This document shows positions 43,159-54,905 of a DNA stretch of 64,000 nucleotides, one piece after another. This DNA is from Massospora cicadina (taxonomy: Eukaryota > Entomophthoromycota > Entomophthoromycetes > Entomophthorales > Entomophthoraceae): contig JAKSZP010014511.1 in NCBI GenBank assembly GCA_022478985.1, positions 124,001 through 188,000 of the forward strand. The letters are read 5' to 3'. Position 1 is the first letter of the stretch. The number at the start of each line of letters is the position of its first letter. The notes under the pieces are model-generated. The model ran no database searches, had not been told where the DNA came from, and worked only from the letters and a program-made list of their open reading frames with translations. The translations under genes and the position numbers were made by a program.

Positions 43159-45970
43159 CCTAAATTTCCAATGAGAATAAGATTGGGAAGGAGAATGCTG
43201 ACATAAACCTGGGAAAATACTTCTTAGTTTCCAGCAGAGCACAGCCGTTCTGCACTCAACACTGATCATGACAACCTTCAGCCTGCATTTCTCTTCTTTT
43301 TCTTTCTCGCTACTGCCTCCTCAGAGCGTGGTCCTCATGAACCACTGCTGTGCTGGTCTAGTCCATTTATTCATAATGATGCTAGTCCCAGAAAGCCAGT
43401 TTTGCCCCGGTCAGGGCATACAACCTTCATTGTATTCATGATCTTGGTTTGGCGTCCTTGATTCCTTGATCTCCCTCTTTGTTTTTGGAAGGAGTTTACT
43501 AACATCAATTTCTTTCTTGTTTCAAAAATAAAAATGATAAATTATATTTGCTTTTGTTATTTTTTCTCTTAATAACTTTTTTTGCTCATATCATTCTTTC
43601 AATATTTTCTTTTTTGAAGAGTTTATTTTATAATTTAGAAGTTTATTACGCCAAAATCAGAATAAATTAGAGCTTAATCTACACCAAAGTGGATAATGTC
43701 CCCCATTATAAAAAGTACAACATACCCCCTCTTGTCCAGCTCATATGTCAAATTTTATCACTTGGTACCAGCATTATTTGGACAATCTTTCTGATGAAGA
43801 TGCCTGTCACTTCTGATTGACGAGTTTTACTTCTTTAAGAAATCTCTTGATCCAAATGAAAACAGAATAGCAACCATATTAAACGAATCATGGCTGATTC
43901 TCTTCTTCCATTGGTTCCCAAATTAAACTTTAATACTCTGCTAGATTTGTCCCCTTTTTCAGATAGTCCCATCATAATTGTCAAGCCTATTGAAGCAATT
44001 ATAATATCAGTCAGTCGTTTTGTGCAGGCTCTGATTTTCTTCCAGAGTTCCTTTTTCATCTCAGACAATATTATAAACCATCTTTTCTTTTGACCAAACT
44101 AAATATCAGGAATTGTGAACACTTCGAGCTCCCCTATGCAAAATTAAGGAACTAAGTAACCAAGGACCTTGATGAGGCTCAGAATATCTCCAATCTCTCA
44201 AGCATCTTAGATTGAGATGTTGCATCCTACTCTCTTTGAGTTTTAAAAAGCCCCCAAGGGACACCTAGTGCAGGCAACTATTCTGGGATTAAGGGCTGGG
44301 GTACTGCCCCACAACACTAGGGCTGCGCAAACCTAAGCACCACCAAATGTGGGCCTGACCACAATTGGGAGTAACTCACGCTACCCCCTAAAATGCCATA
44401 TGCCCGCCCTGTTTAAGTACTGGGAAGCTCGTCTGAACCAGTCAGGACAGATGATATGACTCTCATCACCCTTGTGGGAGACAAGACCCAATGACCCCCA
44501 GGTTTAAGGACCCTGAGGGGGGGAGAAGCTGAAGCCCTCCCCTTTGTCACCTGCTTTTTTAGAGGAGTTGTGCTCTCAGGCCCCTTTTTGTCTAAGAAGC
44601 CTTGGAGTCCTTTCAGATCTGCTATCACTTTCTTGCATTATCCGTTTTGCCACCAGCCACTCATGCTGACCAAACCAGCAGCTAGCCAAGCTTCAGGCCA
44701 ACTTGGCACACAGCGGCATTTATTGTAGGCAGGTGCACCAAAGAGCAGCCAATCAGGATTGCCCCTTACTTGTACTGGGGTCCACACCCGTGCAACCTCA
44801 GCTTGTGGGAATGCCAATTGACAGACGCTATGCCTGACTCATACCCCCTTCATGCCCATATTCTCCCTTAGGGAGTGGTATAAACCTGTGAGAACAGGTC
44901 AGAACAGTCATCTCTACCATCCCGAACTTCTTTCAGGCCACTATAGGACCCAAAAAATTTACCTCTCTGGGTTCTGGTGTTAGCAACTCACCCGTGTTTC
45001 CATTGGCTTTCCCCAGTTGCACCACAAGGAGGCCCCAGCTTATCCTAACTAGTTCACCGCAGCCTACGCTCTTCATCTTGTGGGCCAAGTACTTCAAATT
45101 TGGACCACAAAGCTTCCAGCCTCCTCCAACTTCCATCATTTGTTTTGCTTCCAATCCCAAGAAGCTCATAGTAGTCGCCTTCCAGGATGCTGTTCAATCT
45201 TTATATGACTACCTCATCTCTGGTGCTTTGCATCAATACCTCCCTCTAATGGCTCTGATTGGAGGCATAATTTGGCAACCTACATCCAGTATCCCTTGCT
45301 ATATGCCAGCCTACATGTCCAACGTTCTTGATGAAGCCCATCAACAAGAACTCATGACTAATATTCCAGCTCCAGTGCCATATCATGACTATTTGGGGTT
45401 ATTCACCGGCTGTTTCTTCATTTTCTGCTGCTTTCCTCCACTATCTGGAGTATAACATTTGACAAGTACCAACATTTCATTTCTCTTCTCCTCGTCACAC
45501 TCTCTCAGGGATCAGCTTCTGCTCAACGAACTTGGCTTTGAGTGGGTCTAGCCCTTGATAGCATTTTATCAAAATAGATTTTGACGGTTTTTTACTCCTA
45601 TTGTCATACATTCTCCCACCATCAAGAGGTGACATAGGCGAAATCATCCTCAAATTGAGGATAACATATAACAAATTATAAAATATATGTTTTTAAAATG
45701 TCTTCTTTTTTCCAAATAATTTTATCAATTTTTTATATGTTTCTTTTTTATATGAGACATGACCTTTAATCAGTTCAGCAGTCCATCTTTTTATTTACTA
45801 TTCCCCAAACTAGTTTATAGATATGCTCTGACCTACCAGTTTTTCATGATTCAGAGGTCTTATTTTTCAAGACTTAACCATTTATTTTGGTTCAGCGGTC
45901 CTTTTTTAGGACTTAACCAAAAATGCCAGGACATAACCATCTTAATTGTTCAGCAATCCTTTGGGAATAC
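43159..45970 (-). other. Long 3' untranslated region of element E or a further insertion
   Basis: 2.8 kb between the end of integrase and the polypurine tract. No pol motif. 44100-45460 is richer in GC than its surroundings, contains a TATA-like ggtataaacc at 44877-44886 and a 153-codon plus-strand ORF (44994-45455), so it may be a separate inserted element. Confidence 0.5.
44994..45455 (+). CDS. Unassigned 153-codon ORF, antisense to element E
   Basis: Open from ATG 44994 to 45455. Pro-rich N-terminal third (QSFQPPPTS), a middle segment YLPLMALIGGIIW that is moderately hydrophobic, and a C-terminal segment rich in Phe and Cys (GLFTGCFFIFCCF). I recognise no family. A TATA-like sequence lies 108 bp upstream. 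It is the longest uninterrupted frame in this stretch, yet in this composition chance cannot be excluded. Confidence 0.25.
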   Translation: MFPLAFPSCTTRRPQLILTSSPQPTLFILWAKYFKFGPQSFQPPPTSIICFASNPKKLIVVAFQDAVQSLYDYLISGALHQYLPLMALIGGIIWQPTSSIPCYMPAYMSNVLDEAHQQELMTNIPAPVPYHDYLGLFTGCFFIFCCFPPLSGV

Positions 45971-47240
45971 TCTCATTCTTTTCTTGGACCCACTGCTTTA
46001 GGTACTTAACATGAACCCTTTTAGCAATTATTCCATCCATGAGGTCCTTGATGGAATATACATCCATCGCCATCTTGGTGAAAATCTCAAACATACTAAA
46101 CCACCTCACATCTAATTTATTTCCTCTTCTAAAGCCATGTGTGTCACAATAGGCGACCCTATTGCCTACATGGTATTTGGATAATGCCAGTCAGTTATTG
46201 TTGTCCATCATCTTGGCCTTGATCCTTTTCTTAAAGTTGTATTGAATGCTTGTGACTTCATTTTGATCATAATATTTGAAAGTCATATTAGGTACTGCTC
46301 AGCAATCATCCCCAATGTTGGTTTAACCACCAAATATGGAATTGGTGGTAACGTGGCTTTTCTTCTGTGCAACTAATTTAATGGCGTTTTCCCATCATTG
46401 TATGGTAACTATGTTGTATGCAAATATTACCAAGCTGAGGTAGATTCCCATGCGGAAGTTTTTGAAGAAACCAGCTTCCTCAGCGTTGTGACCAGCGTTC
46501 CATTTACTCATTCTCCCAGTCCATTCATTTCTAGCTGGTAGGGTACCAACACAACTCCTCAGATACCCATTATTTCGTTCAACCTTGGGATCATGAAGGA
46601 TGTTATATTTGTTTTGTTGTCACTTAACAAGACTTGTGGGCATTCAAGGCAATAAACAACTTGATCCAGGATAATCTGTGCGGTACTTATTGCATTCACT
46701 TTCACCAGGGCCTTCATCTTGACACATCTGATCAGATGATAAATTGCAACTATATTATATTTGACTTTCTCCATGCTCATAGTTAGTAGTCCCATCACAT
46801 TGATGGACACTGTATGACATGCAAATCAAGGGCGGACCATTCAATATCCAGTTGTGTTCTTGTGTGGTTTATGAAACTGGCACTCCACGAAGCAAGCCAG
46901 ATAATTAGCCATATCATAGTTGATAGGCTCCCAGTAATAATACTGGCGAATGTGGTTGGTTGTTTTCCTCAGGCCTCCATGCCTGACAGCCTTATATGCA
47001 GCTTGAACTATTGCCACTCGTTCTAAAGTTTTGGGGATAATAGCTGTTTTCCATAAATATATCTTGAAAACTGTCCATCCTTGGTCTCTGTGTTTTCCAT
47101 TGCTTTTCAAAGTGTACCTGGATTTCACAGGCTTGTTCCCAATATATCCATTGACCATTCTCCGAAACAACTCATCAACCTGTTGGTGTATCATTTGAAC
47201 CATCAGTAACCTTGATAAGCTGTCCAAATTTTGATGAGAA
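45971..47240 (-). pseudogene. Element E integrase
   Basis: Read leftwards: zinc domain RHGGLRKTTNHIRQYYYWEP and CFVECQ (47000-46865). The core opens INVMGLLT (about 46800, first Asp is Asn), then LLSDNKTNITSF (about 46620-46590, second Asp kept) and a NGT block (46500). The C-terminal part has YHVGNRVAYCDTHGF (about 46175-46130) and VYSIKDLMDGIIAKRVHVKY (46063-46005). Stops in the middle. Confidence 0.82.
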
Positions 47241-47247
47241 CATATGC

Positions 47248-47770
47248 TCAGTGGACTATCTCAAAGTTGTAAGCTTGAATCTTCAGTGCCCATTGGACCA
47301 GACGTTCTTCTAGTTCTTTCAGGTTATGCAGCCAACGCAGTGAGGAGTGTTCCGTCTTCACTTTAAAGTGTGTACCATGGATATACACCCAAAACTGCGT
47401 ACAGGCGTAAATCATGGCAAGAAATTCACACTCAGTAACGGTGCAATTTCTATCTGTTGCTAATAACTTCCAGCTCACATAAGCTACAGGATGCTCATCA
47501 ACAAGTTCATCCACTTGACTCAGGATGGCGCCAATTGCCATTAACAAATCATCAGTCTGTATTATAAGCTCCCAATTGAAATTCAGATATTTCAAAATCA
47601 GATAATTTATAATATATTGATGTAACTCATCAAAAGAATCCTGAGCCTCTTCATTCCATATGAATCCCTTCTTTGGATCCTTCAGCAAATAGAAAAGGGG
47701 CTCAGCGATTCTTGCAAAATACCATATGAATTCTATTAGTATCCAAGCATTCCAAGGAACACTTGGATAT
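47248..47770 (-). pseudogene. Element E RNase H
   Basis: A clean frame 47688-47248 carries QTDDLLMAIGAILSQ (TDAS expected), HPVAYVSWKLLATDRNCTVTECE, KTEHSSLRWLHNL (TDH expected, now TEH) and VQWALKIQAYNFEIVH. It is the best-preserved domain of E. Confidence 0.85.
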
Positions 47771-48480
47771 CTTGGAAAATTCTTGGGATGGCCATCCGTT
47801 CTATGGCTTTAATCTTCTAAGTTTGCGGCTGCAGTCCACTGGAGTTGATGATGAGCCCCAGATATTCCAACTTTTTCGAAGAAGTGACGCTTCCTTAGCT
47901 TGATCTTCAGATTAGCCATGGACAGTCTCTTGAGGACCTTTTACAAGTGGTGCAAATGGTCAGTGAAGGTTCTACTGAAAACATTTATGTTGTCCAAGTA
48001 CACCAGGACGCATGACAACTTTAAGTCTTTAAATATGGCATCCATGGCCATTTGGAACGTTGCAGGCGCATTGCAAAGATCTTGTGGCATCTGAGTTGGT
48101 TGGTATAGCCCCTGAGCAGTGATGATTGTGCACTTCTCCTGGCCTTTTCATTGGCAAATTAAGTTGCCAATATCCTGAGATTAGATCCATTGTGTAGCAA
48201 TACTTTGTTTCTTCCAATTAATCTAACGCATTGTCAATTTATGATAGTGGATACAAATCCTTTTTTGTTATCTTGTTAAGCCTTTGATAGTTGATAACCA
48301 CCCAATTAGAGCCATCCTTTTTATTCACTATTAGGATAGGGCCCACCCAGGGGCTCAACAATGGAACTAGGAGCCCATGATCCACTAATTTGCTTAGTTC
48401 TTCTTCCACTACCGTTTTAGCTGCCTTCAACCTTCAGATCAGTCTCATCTGTATTGGTCAATTTTCTCCAGTGGCAACTT
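47771..48480 (-). pseudogene. Element E reverse transcriptase
   Basis: Read leftwards: VVEEELSKLVDHGLLVP (48415-48365), GPILIVNKKDGSNWVVINYQRLNK (48340-48270), TMDLISGYWQL (48192-48160), frameshifts, then the catalytic box at 48000-47989 reading YLDN. The second Asp is Asn (gac aac), which a single C-to-T change on the other strand at a CpG would produce. Confidence 0.85.
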
Positions 48481-49121
48481 TAGAAATTAAGTTTTTGTAC
48501 ATCCTAAGTTGTGGTAATCTTGGGCAAAGATTCCTGATAATTTTCTAATAGCTCAAGTACCTCCTCCTATTGTCTTTTCGTCATATCAGGGAGTTGTCCT
48601 CAGTCAATCAATAAATTTATATTCTTGGCAACCCCTTCCAGCAATCTCATCTCTCAATGATCCCAAAATCATGGAATTTATGAATTACGCCATTGAGATA
48701 AGATGGACAAACGTGACGATCTAATTTTTCTAATCTTCATTGGTTTTCCACTTATATTCGCCAGAAGAACTCGGATTTCTCCATGACCTGGCATCACTAT
48801 TCCAGGAGCTACCCATGGCTCTACTCTGGACTTCTTCCATGGATTACTGACCTCTCCATACAGAAGATTGTGTATTTCAAAAGTCCTGTATTGACTATTA
48901 TTTGCTATCCCAGTGGTATGATGTTATACGTCTTGGTTTGTAATGAAATTCCCCACTTTTCCAGGATTTCCGTTGGCATTTTACTTCATTTTAGTCCAAC
49001 TGTTTAGTAGCAAATTGAGATAATGTCATTGTTGTAGATCAAATTGATAAAATTTTCCTCCTGGTAATCGGAGTTTCCCCATCTCTCTAATAGAATAGAG
49101 GTAGCATTTGACCCTATATGG
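48481..49121 (-). other. Element E protease-RT linker
   Basis: No sharp motif, in the position of the protease-RT linker. A plus-strand open stretch at 48783-49007 is taken as a shadow. Confidence 0.45.
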
Positions 49122-49460
49122 TCAATGTATTACCTCGAAATTACTTTTACTCCATATTTCCTTCAACTCAGTCCCAATTAGGGTGTCATAGTATTGTTGG
49201 GCTAAAACCATAGCTGGGGCGGACATTACCAGGGATTTAAATCTGAGTGGTAATGCGCTATACGCTCCACAGGAGATGGTCAAATTCAGCCTGGTAGTTC
49301 CATATTCTTTCTTATGTTCTAAATTGGGTGAGATTCTCATTTTATTCACCAGCTTTGTGAGACAATAATAATCAGCGCCCCTCTTGGCTCAGCTACCTGG
49401 CTGACTATAGGATCAATCTTGGGGTTCATCTGAAAAATGGTAGCAAATGCTGTCAGCATA
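49122..49460 (-). pseudogene. Element E protease remnant, active site lost
   Basis: The segment NLEHKKEYGT, SCGAYSALPL and YYDTLIGTELKE aligns with the protease of element G (LEHQKQYG, SCGAYSALPL, NYDILIGTDFMQ). Where G has the DSG active site, E has a different sequence (PRGADYY), so the enzyme was dead at least at this copy. Confidence 0.75.
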
Positions 49461-49499
49461 TTTCTGAGAGTTGTTGACTTCCCAACTGAAGTTCTTGGG

Positions 49500-49862
49500 T
49501 ACTTTTCTTTGGCATCATTCACCACATAGGGTTCACATTCACATTTCTAATTATCCAGTTCATTGACTTGTTTCACTAGTCATTCCATGTCTGAGTTGAG
49601 TGAGCACAAATGAAAGCAATCTATTTTGCATTCTACTTTCAGAAATAACACTTCTTTGATCAGACACCTTCATATTTTTCAATGACATTAACTTCTGAGT
49701 AACTTATTGCTGAAATTTAGAGCCCTTTTCTACTCCTTCCTGGATCTTAATAACTCTCTCCTCTAGGGCAGAGAATTCTCTATGATTGGCTGTATTCAAA
49801 GAGTTCTTATTGACAGTTGTTAATTCCGTCCATAGCTTTCTCATTTATTCCTTATATGACAT
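49500..49862 (-). pseudogene. Element E gag N-terminal coiled-coil remnant
   Basis: Starts at ATG 49862 (MSYKE) and shows heptad-like stretches (EFSALEERVIKIQEGVEKG). It reaches CECEPYVVNDAKEKY, then passes into protease within about 100 bases. Capsid and knuckle, which take well over 1 kb in element G, are absent. Confidence 0.65.
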
Positions 49863-49890
49863 CGTAGATTGGCTTATCTTACTAAACTAC

Positions 49891-49908
49891 CCCCTGTAGT
49901 GAGCGCCA
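49891..49908 (-). other. Element E primer-binding site
   Basis: On the minus strand tggcgctcactacagggg starts 2 nt after the 5' LTR end. Confidence 0.7.
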
Positions 49909-49910
49909 AG

Positions 49911-51030
49911 TGTAAAAAACTGGGACTGGAGGTTTTTCTTCTTAGGAAAGAGTACCAATTGTTGAATTCTGGCTTCGTTGACAATTTTTTCCAGAGATTA
50001 ATTTCACAGATTGATTATGTGCATAATTTGCATTGCTTGATAATAATAGATATATGAGTGATAATAGTATGACAATTATTATCCATAGATGAAACTTAAC
50101 CAGATGTGGTCCGACGCTAAACTTGGAATAATCCACAAAATACTAATTATTTTGAGAATAAGGGAATTCTTCCCTATCCCAGCTGAACTTAATCTACTCT
50201 CAGACTCAGAGATTCCCAGCCTTAGATATTGTTACGCTGAGTTGGCGGAGATCTGCTGTAAAAGTTCTGCTTCTCTTCTAAAGATATCCTCTTTACTCTT
50301 TACCACACAAAAGAGCCAACAATTATTTTACTACAACAATATAAACTGAAGATGAATAGAACTTAATAAATACTACTTTTTTATCTGCTTTATTAATAAA
50401 ATTAATAAGGATTTTATAAGGAGAATTTGGCGCTCAACTCCTCAGTTGGCGCCTCAGCCATAAAACAGCAGCCGTTGCCATTTAATACCCTAAAAAGTCT
50501 TCTCCAGCGATGGTCTTCTCCATTGGGCTAAGGATTCTTCCGTCAGATATCTCAGAGACCTGAAAATGGAAAGAGCTAAAAACGTGTCACTAATAGTCCC
50601 CTCAATCACAGTGAACCAACCACATTTGGCTAGCGACCTGCTTAGGTAATGGGACTCTTTACCCATTATAGCAGGTCACAAACCAACTGATTGATTTGCT
50701 ATATGCAGGCATCACTTGCCCCACAACTGCTGATTAAATTCTTAATCAGTTGGTAATAAACCCTAATGATACCAATTGGTACACCTAATAGCTAATTAAC
50801 AATCAACTATCAGATGCCTGAAGTCATTAGCAATTCTGCCCAATGAGATATTAGGCATTTGCATGGATTGATTCCTGACGGATCTAAACCCCAAATTACC
50901 CAAAAACCCCCAGACATTATTAACCCAAAATTGAGGTCAACTGATAACCAATTTATCTGTTAGCGGGACTTATCACTATTGAACAAGAAGATAACCTAGG
51001 AAGCTGGAAAAGTGATAAAAAATCCCAACA
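49911..51030 (-). repeat. Element E LTR, right (5') copy
   Basis: Begins tgtaaaaaactgggactgg and ends aatcccaaca; homologous to 42019-43145. The first bases resemble the LTR start of element G (tgtaaaaaacgcgg), so E and G are relatives. Confidence 0.92.
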
Positions 51031-52000
51031 CCAAGTATCAACGTGAAGTTGGATCCCCACAGCACATACATGGTCATATCAGTCATAAACAATTAGAGTA
51101 TTTTATGTATGGACATCACTTGATCTTTCTGACTTTCAGTTAATTCCTCAAGTTTTCATAAGAAATGATCGCACAATCTTTAGGGGAGGCTCTGAGAACC
51201 TAAACTCTAACAAATTGTAGAACTCATGTACCTCCAAAAGCTTTGCAAGCGGAGTTTATATACAAATGCACCACTGTTCCCTTTCTTGATGGAGATTTTA
51301 GAGGCAGTTAGGTTGTTAAGAAATACACAGATTTTCTGGTGGCCTGACAAACTATTTTTATAGCAAAAGGTTCGATTCTGAATTATCTCCAAGGGGAATA
51401 AACTCCCTTCTGTAATCCTTCAGGTAGCTTCAAGCTTAGTCTGGTGGACAACACTTTTTTCTCCAGAATATAATACACAAAAACTGAAGGCCCTAAGAGG
51501 GATATCCTTATTTTCAGTTATTGTTGCAGGAGGAGAATTTCCGCAACATACTTGTTAGTAAAGATTGGGACTACTCCATCATTATTAACCATCTAATGAA
51601 GTTTTTCTATTAGAGAAATTAATTATATCTCATGTAGTGAAGTGGTAATGTTTGTCCTAAGATAGTAAAAGTGTTGTCTTTATATTCTTAAACATAAATT
51701 ATAAAACTTGAGGAAACTAGTACCAACAAGAGATTAGTAATTACTTTTATGTAGATCCAAATTAAATGCACAAACCTGCAAAGGTCCAACCATTATAGGT
51801 AGCGCGCTATATGCCCCCTCACTTGTAGTGTTCATAGGACCAGCCATTCCATATTGGTGATGGTGGGTCACATTGGGAGCTATCCTCAATCCTTTTGCAA
51901 ATTGGCTATATTACATTTACTGGAGCGCCGCTGTCAACAATAGCTTAAGCCTGGACTTTTAGACATTAATATTAGTTTAATCATAATCAAAAAAATTTGA
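51031..52000 (-). pseudogene. Element A protease and linker
   Basis: Read leftwards: the active-site block IVDSGAPVNV with DSG at 51935-51927 is intact. The linker ends at LHVDT (about 51050), exactly where element E interrupts it. Stops lie in between. Confidence 0.75.
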
Positions 52001-54300
52001 GTTACTGTTTATTACAAAAATAGATGAAGTGTCAACTTGAAAAGAAATAGTCTTGACTTTTTTCCTACATTAAGGTAAGTGAGTATTCATAGTCTCAATT
52101 GGTATGTAACTTTAATTCCTTTTACAGGAGGTAAGGCTTGAGATTCCTCAGTATCTCCAAGTTGGTTGTGCTTTGCAATTTGGGTGGCATAAAGTTTAAA
52201 GACAACTTTTTTTTCTTCTCGCTTTATAGCTGCTCGCTGACTTCTGTTAATGGCTAACACTGAAGAAGTGTCTTAGTTATTTCTTTGATATGAGAAAGGC
52301 TCACATCTTTCTTATAATTTGGGGAAAGACTGGATGATGACTGGAAGTAGAGCGTCCCCCTTCTAATGCCATGGTTTTACCTGGCTTTTATTCTATTAGT
52401 AGTCGCAAAGTTTACTCCAGGTTGTCATTTAAAACAGATAGTCACATCATGTACCTTGGTTTCATAGATCTAGCAAGTTATCTCATTTAGTACAGCAATT
52501 TTCAAAATTTCCTTAATATTGAGGGAGTCTTTCAGTAATTCATTTATTAAATTCTCTGTTCCACAGGGTTGACTGGTTCAAACTTTTACATTATGTAGCC
52601 CAAAAGTGACTTCACACCTCTTCAGAGGTATTGAATCATGAACGTTGTATCTAAATCCTTTACAAATGCCAGCAGCAAGGATTGGTGTAACAAAGGGTAG
52701 TATTTCATGGAATTCTAAGGTGTTTTTAACTTAAGATTCCACTATGGACTAGAACTTAATTGTATATGGAGCTTGTGATAAAATTGGACAGCAGACTAAA
52801 CAATGGTTTTGTTAGATAAAATTGAATGGCCATATTTTTGATAATGAGTGTCTATGCGTTTTGGACTTCCAAACTATTACAGGTTCACATTCTCCACAAT
52901 AGCAAAAGCATAATATTTCTCTGTTAAGTAGGGCATGATTTAATATTGGCTCTTGTAATCTAAACAAATAATCATGGTAGTGTCTTTAAAAGTGTCTTTG
53001 GATCCATACATGGTCATCTTGAACAATTGTAGATATGACGCATATTCTCATTCTTGTCAGGTTCTTAAAATTACCTGTATTAAATTGTTAATCATGGATA
53101 TAAATCTCCTAGTCCAGAAGTCGCTGGTACAGTGCTAGTACGTGGCCCTGTGTTATTAGCATGGGGTTGACTCAGTACAGGAGCTGGAGTATCCACAGAA
53201 GGAAAAAAACAAACAATGAAGTCAGCACTGAACGAGTTTGTTGATAATTTGACTTTAGGTTGGCCTCCTCTTCCAAGGAATTTTTCTCCAATAGCTCTGA
53301 ATGAACACCAAACATAGTTCGATGAGGGCGCCAACATTAAATTTCTTGTATATCACTACAGCCCACTATTTACATGGATTTTTTTCCTTTTTTTGTTCCT
53401 TAAGGCAATGTTTCTTAAATTAAATTGCTATATTTAGTGAGGTCTCATTGCATGTCAAACACCATAGTTTGAAAATCCTCATCATTCTAGTAAGTAGTAA
53501 CTTTGTTACAAAGGTCAAAAGCCTGGCAATACAATTAAATGTTGGACTGGAGTAGATCTTTATTATCCTGTTGGTTGACTAAACTAATCCTCTCAAACTT
53601 TGATATCTTGATGCATAGCACATGTTGTGTTCCAATTTGTAATTGTACAAGAGGCGGTTAGTCTTAGTGCTGCTCCCAAATGCTGTACTTTCACCTCCAT
53701 TTCATGTTGTGTTTATTAGTTGAGTTGCTTAACAGCCTCAGCCTGTTGAGTAACATCCCCTGGAGTAACATGGTATGCCCAGCTTCCTCTCAGAAGTAAA
53801 TAATGCCATGTATCCATTCATTTGTGGCTCCTTAGTTGTCCATGGATTGATATACTATAGCCAGCATGCTCTGGTACAATTGATCAATAAGTTCATTCAG
53901 TCGCTGCAAAACTTGCATGCTAAGATTATGGTTATTGTTCGCCACCTGACGGACACACTGGAAGCTGATTTCTAGACGCTGATTCAATTCCCGCAGTGCT
54001 TCCATATTTTTCTGATTTCTGTTAAGCTTTTTGTAATCAGGGCGTGATGGCAAAAATGGTCAGTTAAGAATCTTGTACTGTGGGTTGGTGATAAGTGGCA
54101 ATATATTGCCACATGTGGTGTAGATTACTCGCTTGTTGTAGTACTTAACTATGGCTATAAGTTTTAAGATGCTCATATTGCTGAATGAGCTAGTCCTGAT
54201 TCCGCTGACAATAAATTAAGGTAGATACTAGGTTAAATTGTTAGTGACCAAGGAGACATAATCTCAAAGTAACATGCGTCCATCTGTCTCAGCTGCTTTT
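52001..54300 (-). pseudogene. Element A gag
   Basis: A coiled-coil-like segment at 54053-53832 (ELNQRLEISFQCVRQV, LQRLNELIDQLYQSM), a Pro/Thr-rich segment at 53337-53092 and a capsid-like block LLLAFVKDLDTTFMIQ near 52690-52640. No intact zinc knuckle found. The order coil then capsid resembles element G. Confidence 0.6.
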
Positions 54301-54490
54301 CAGTGAACGTATAAGTATCAAAGCTTTCAAAAATGAAGGGAAAATTGGAATTCAGCTTCCTCTGCACCATTCAATTAGGAGTAGTAGGGCTAACATAAAA
54401 GATGACTGATTTATTACCCTGCATCTACCCCTTCCTTAGTTGGGTCTATCATAAGGTTTATAATTTCTTCTTTTCTGCTACTACAGCCCT

Positions 54491-54506
54491 TATAGTGAGA
54501 ATCAAA
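54491..54506 (-). other. Degenerate primer-binding site of element A
   Basis: Plus-strand tatagtgagaatcaaa aligns with tgtagtgagcgccaag beside the element E LTR. It is mutated but in the expected place next to the LTR start. Confidence 0.45.
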
Positions 54507-54513
54507 AGAATAA

Positions 54514-54837
54514 TGAAAGTTCCCTCTATGTGCTACATTCACAAGTCAATAATTGAATCAATGTAACTTCTCAGATTACTGTATAGAATATCTACGCATT
54601 AAGCTAAACTAATTTTTGGTATAGAAAGACAATGCCAAAGATTTTAACGGGCAAACAGTAAATTTTACAGTAAGATAAATAAACTTTTAGAGCTTGAAAA
54701 TATTTATAGTCAAACCAGTTTCTTCAAGATACAACAAGTCTCTCATTATGTAGATCATCAATACAAAATGAGCGACTATTGTGGAATTCTTTCATCAAAA
54801 TAAGTTATATAGACAACCCAGTCGGACAGATACAATG
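54514..54837 (-). repeat. Element A LTR, right (5') copy
   Basis: Aligns with 37126-37473. Similarity continues about 70 bp beyond its outer edge (to 54905), covering the polypurine-side sequence that belongs inside an element. Confidence 0.72.
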
Positions 54838-54905
54838 CATCCTTATTTTAGTTAGACCTCAATATCAAGAGTTGAGATTGTATCACAAATATATTTTAGA
54901 ACAAG

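Larger units (their letters stand above)
42019..51030 (-). mobile_element. Ty3/gypsy element E (minus strand) with 1.1-kb LTRs, inserted in element A
   Basis: Two direct repeats of 1,127 and 1,120 bp bound minus-strand primer site, short gag remnant, protease remnant, RT, RNase H, integrase and a long 3' untranslated part. The insertion point splits element A between its VDT and KPI blocks. I could not confirm a 5-bp target duplication. Capsid, nucleocapsid knuckle and protease active site are missing. Confidence 0.88.
37126..54837 (-). mobile_element. Ty3/gypsy element A (minus strand), split by two insertions
   Basis: Gag (54.3-52.0 kb), protease (51.9 kb), RT (42.0-41.3 kb), RNase H (to 40.7 kb) and integrase (38.7-37.6 kb) are read leftwards. 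Element E interrupts it between protease and RT, and the ORF1-only retroposon between RNase H and integrase. The reading continues sensibly across both: the VDT block right of E joins the DxxKPI block left of E. LTRs of about 310-350 bp lie at 37126-37473 and 54514-54837. Confidence 0.8.

Noticed and set aside
53318..53334. Primer-binding-site-like ttggcgccctcatcg on the minus strand
   Set aside because: Gag-type reading continues on both sides and a better LTR boundary for element A lies at 54514.
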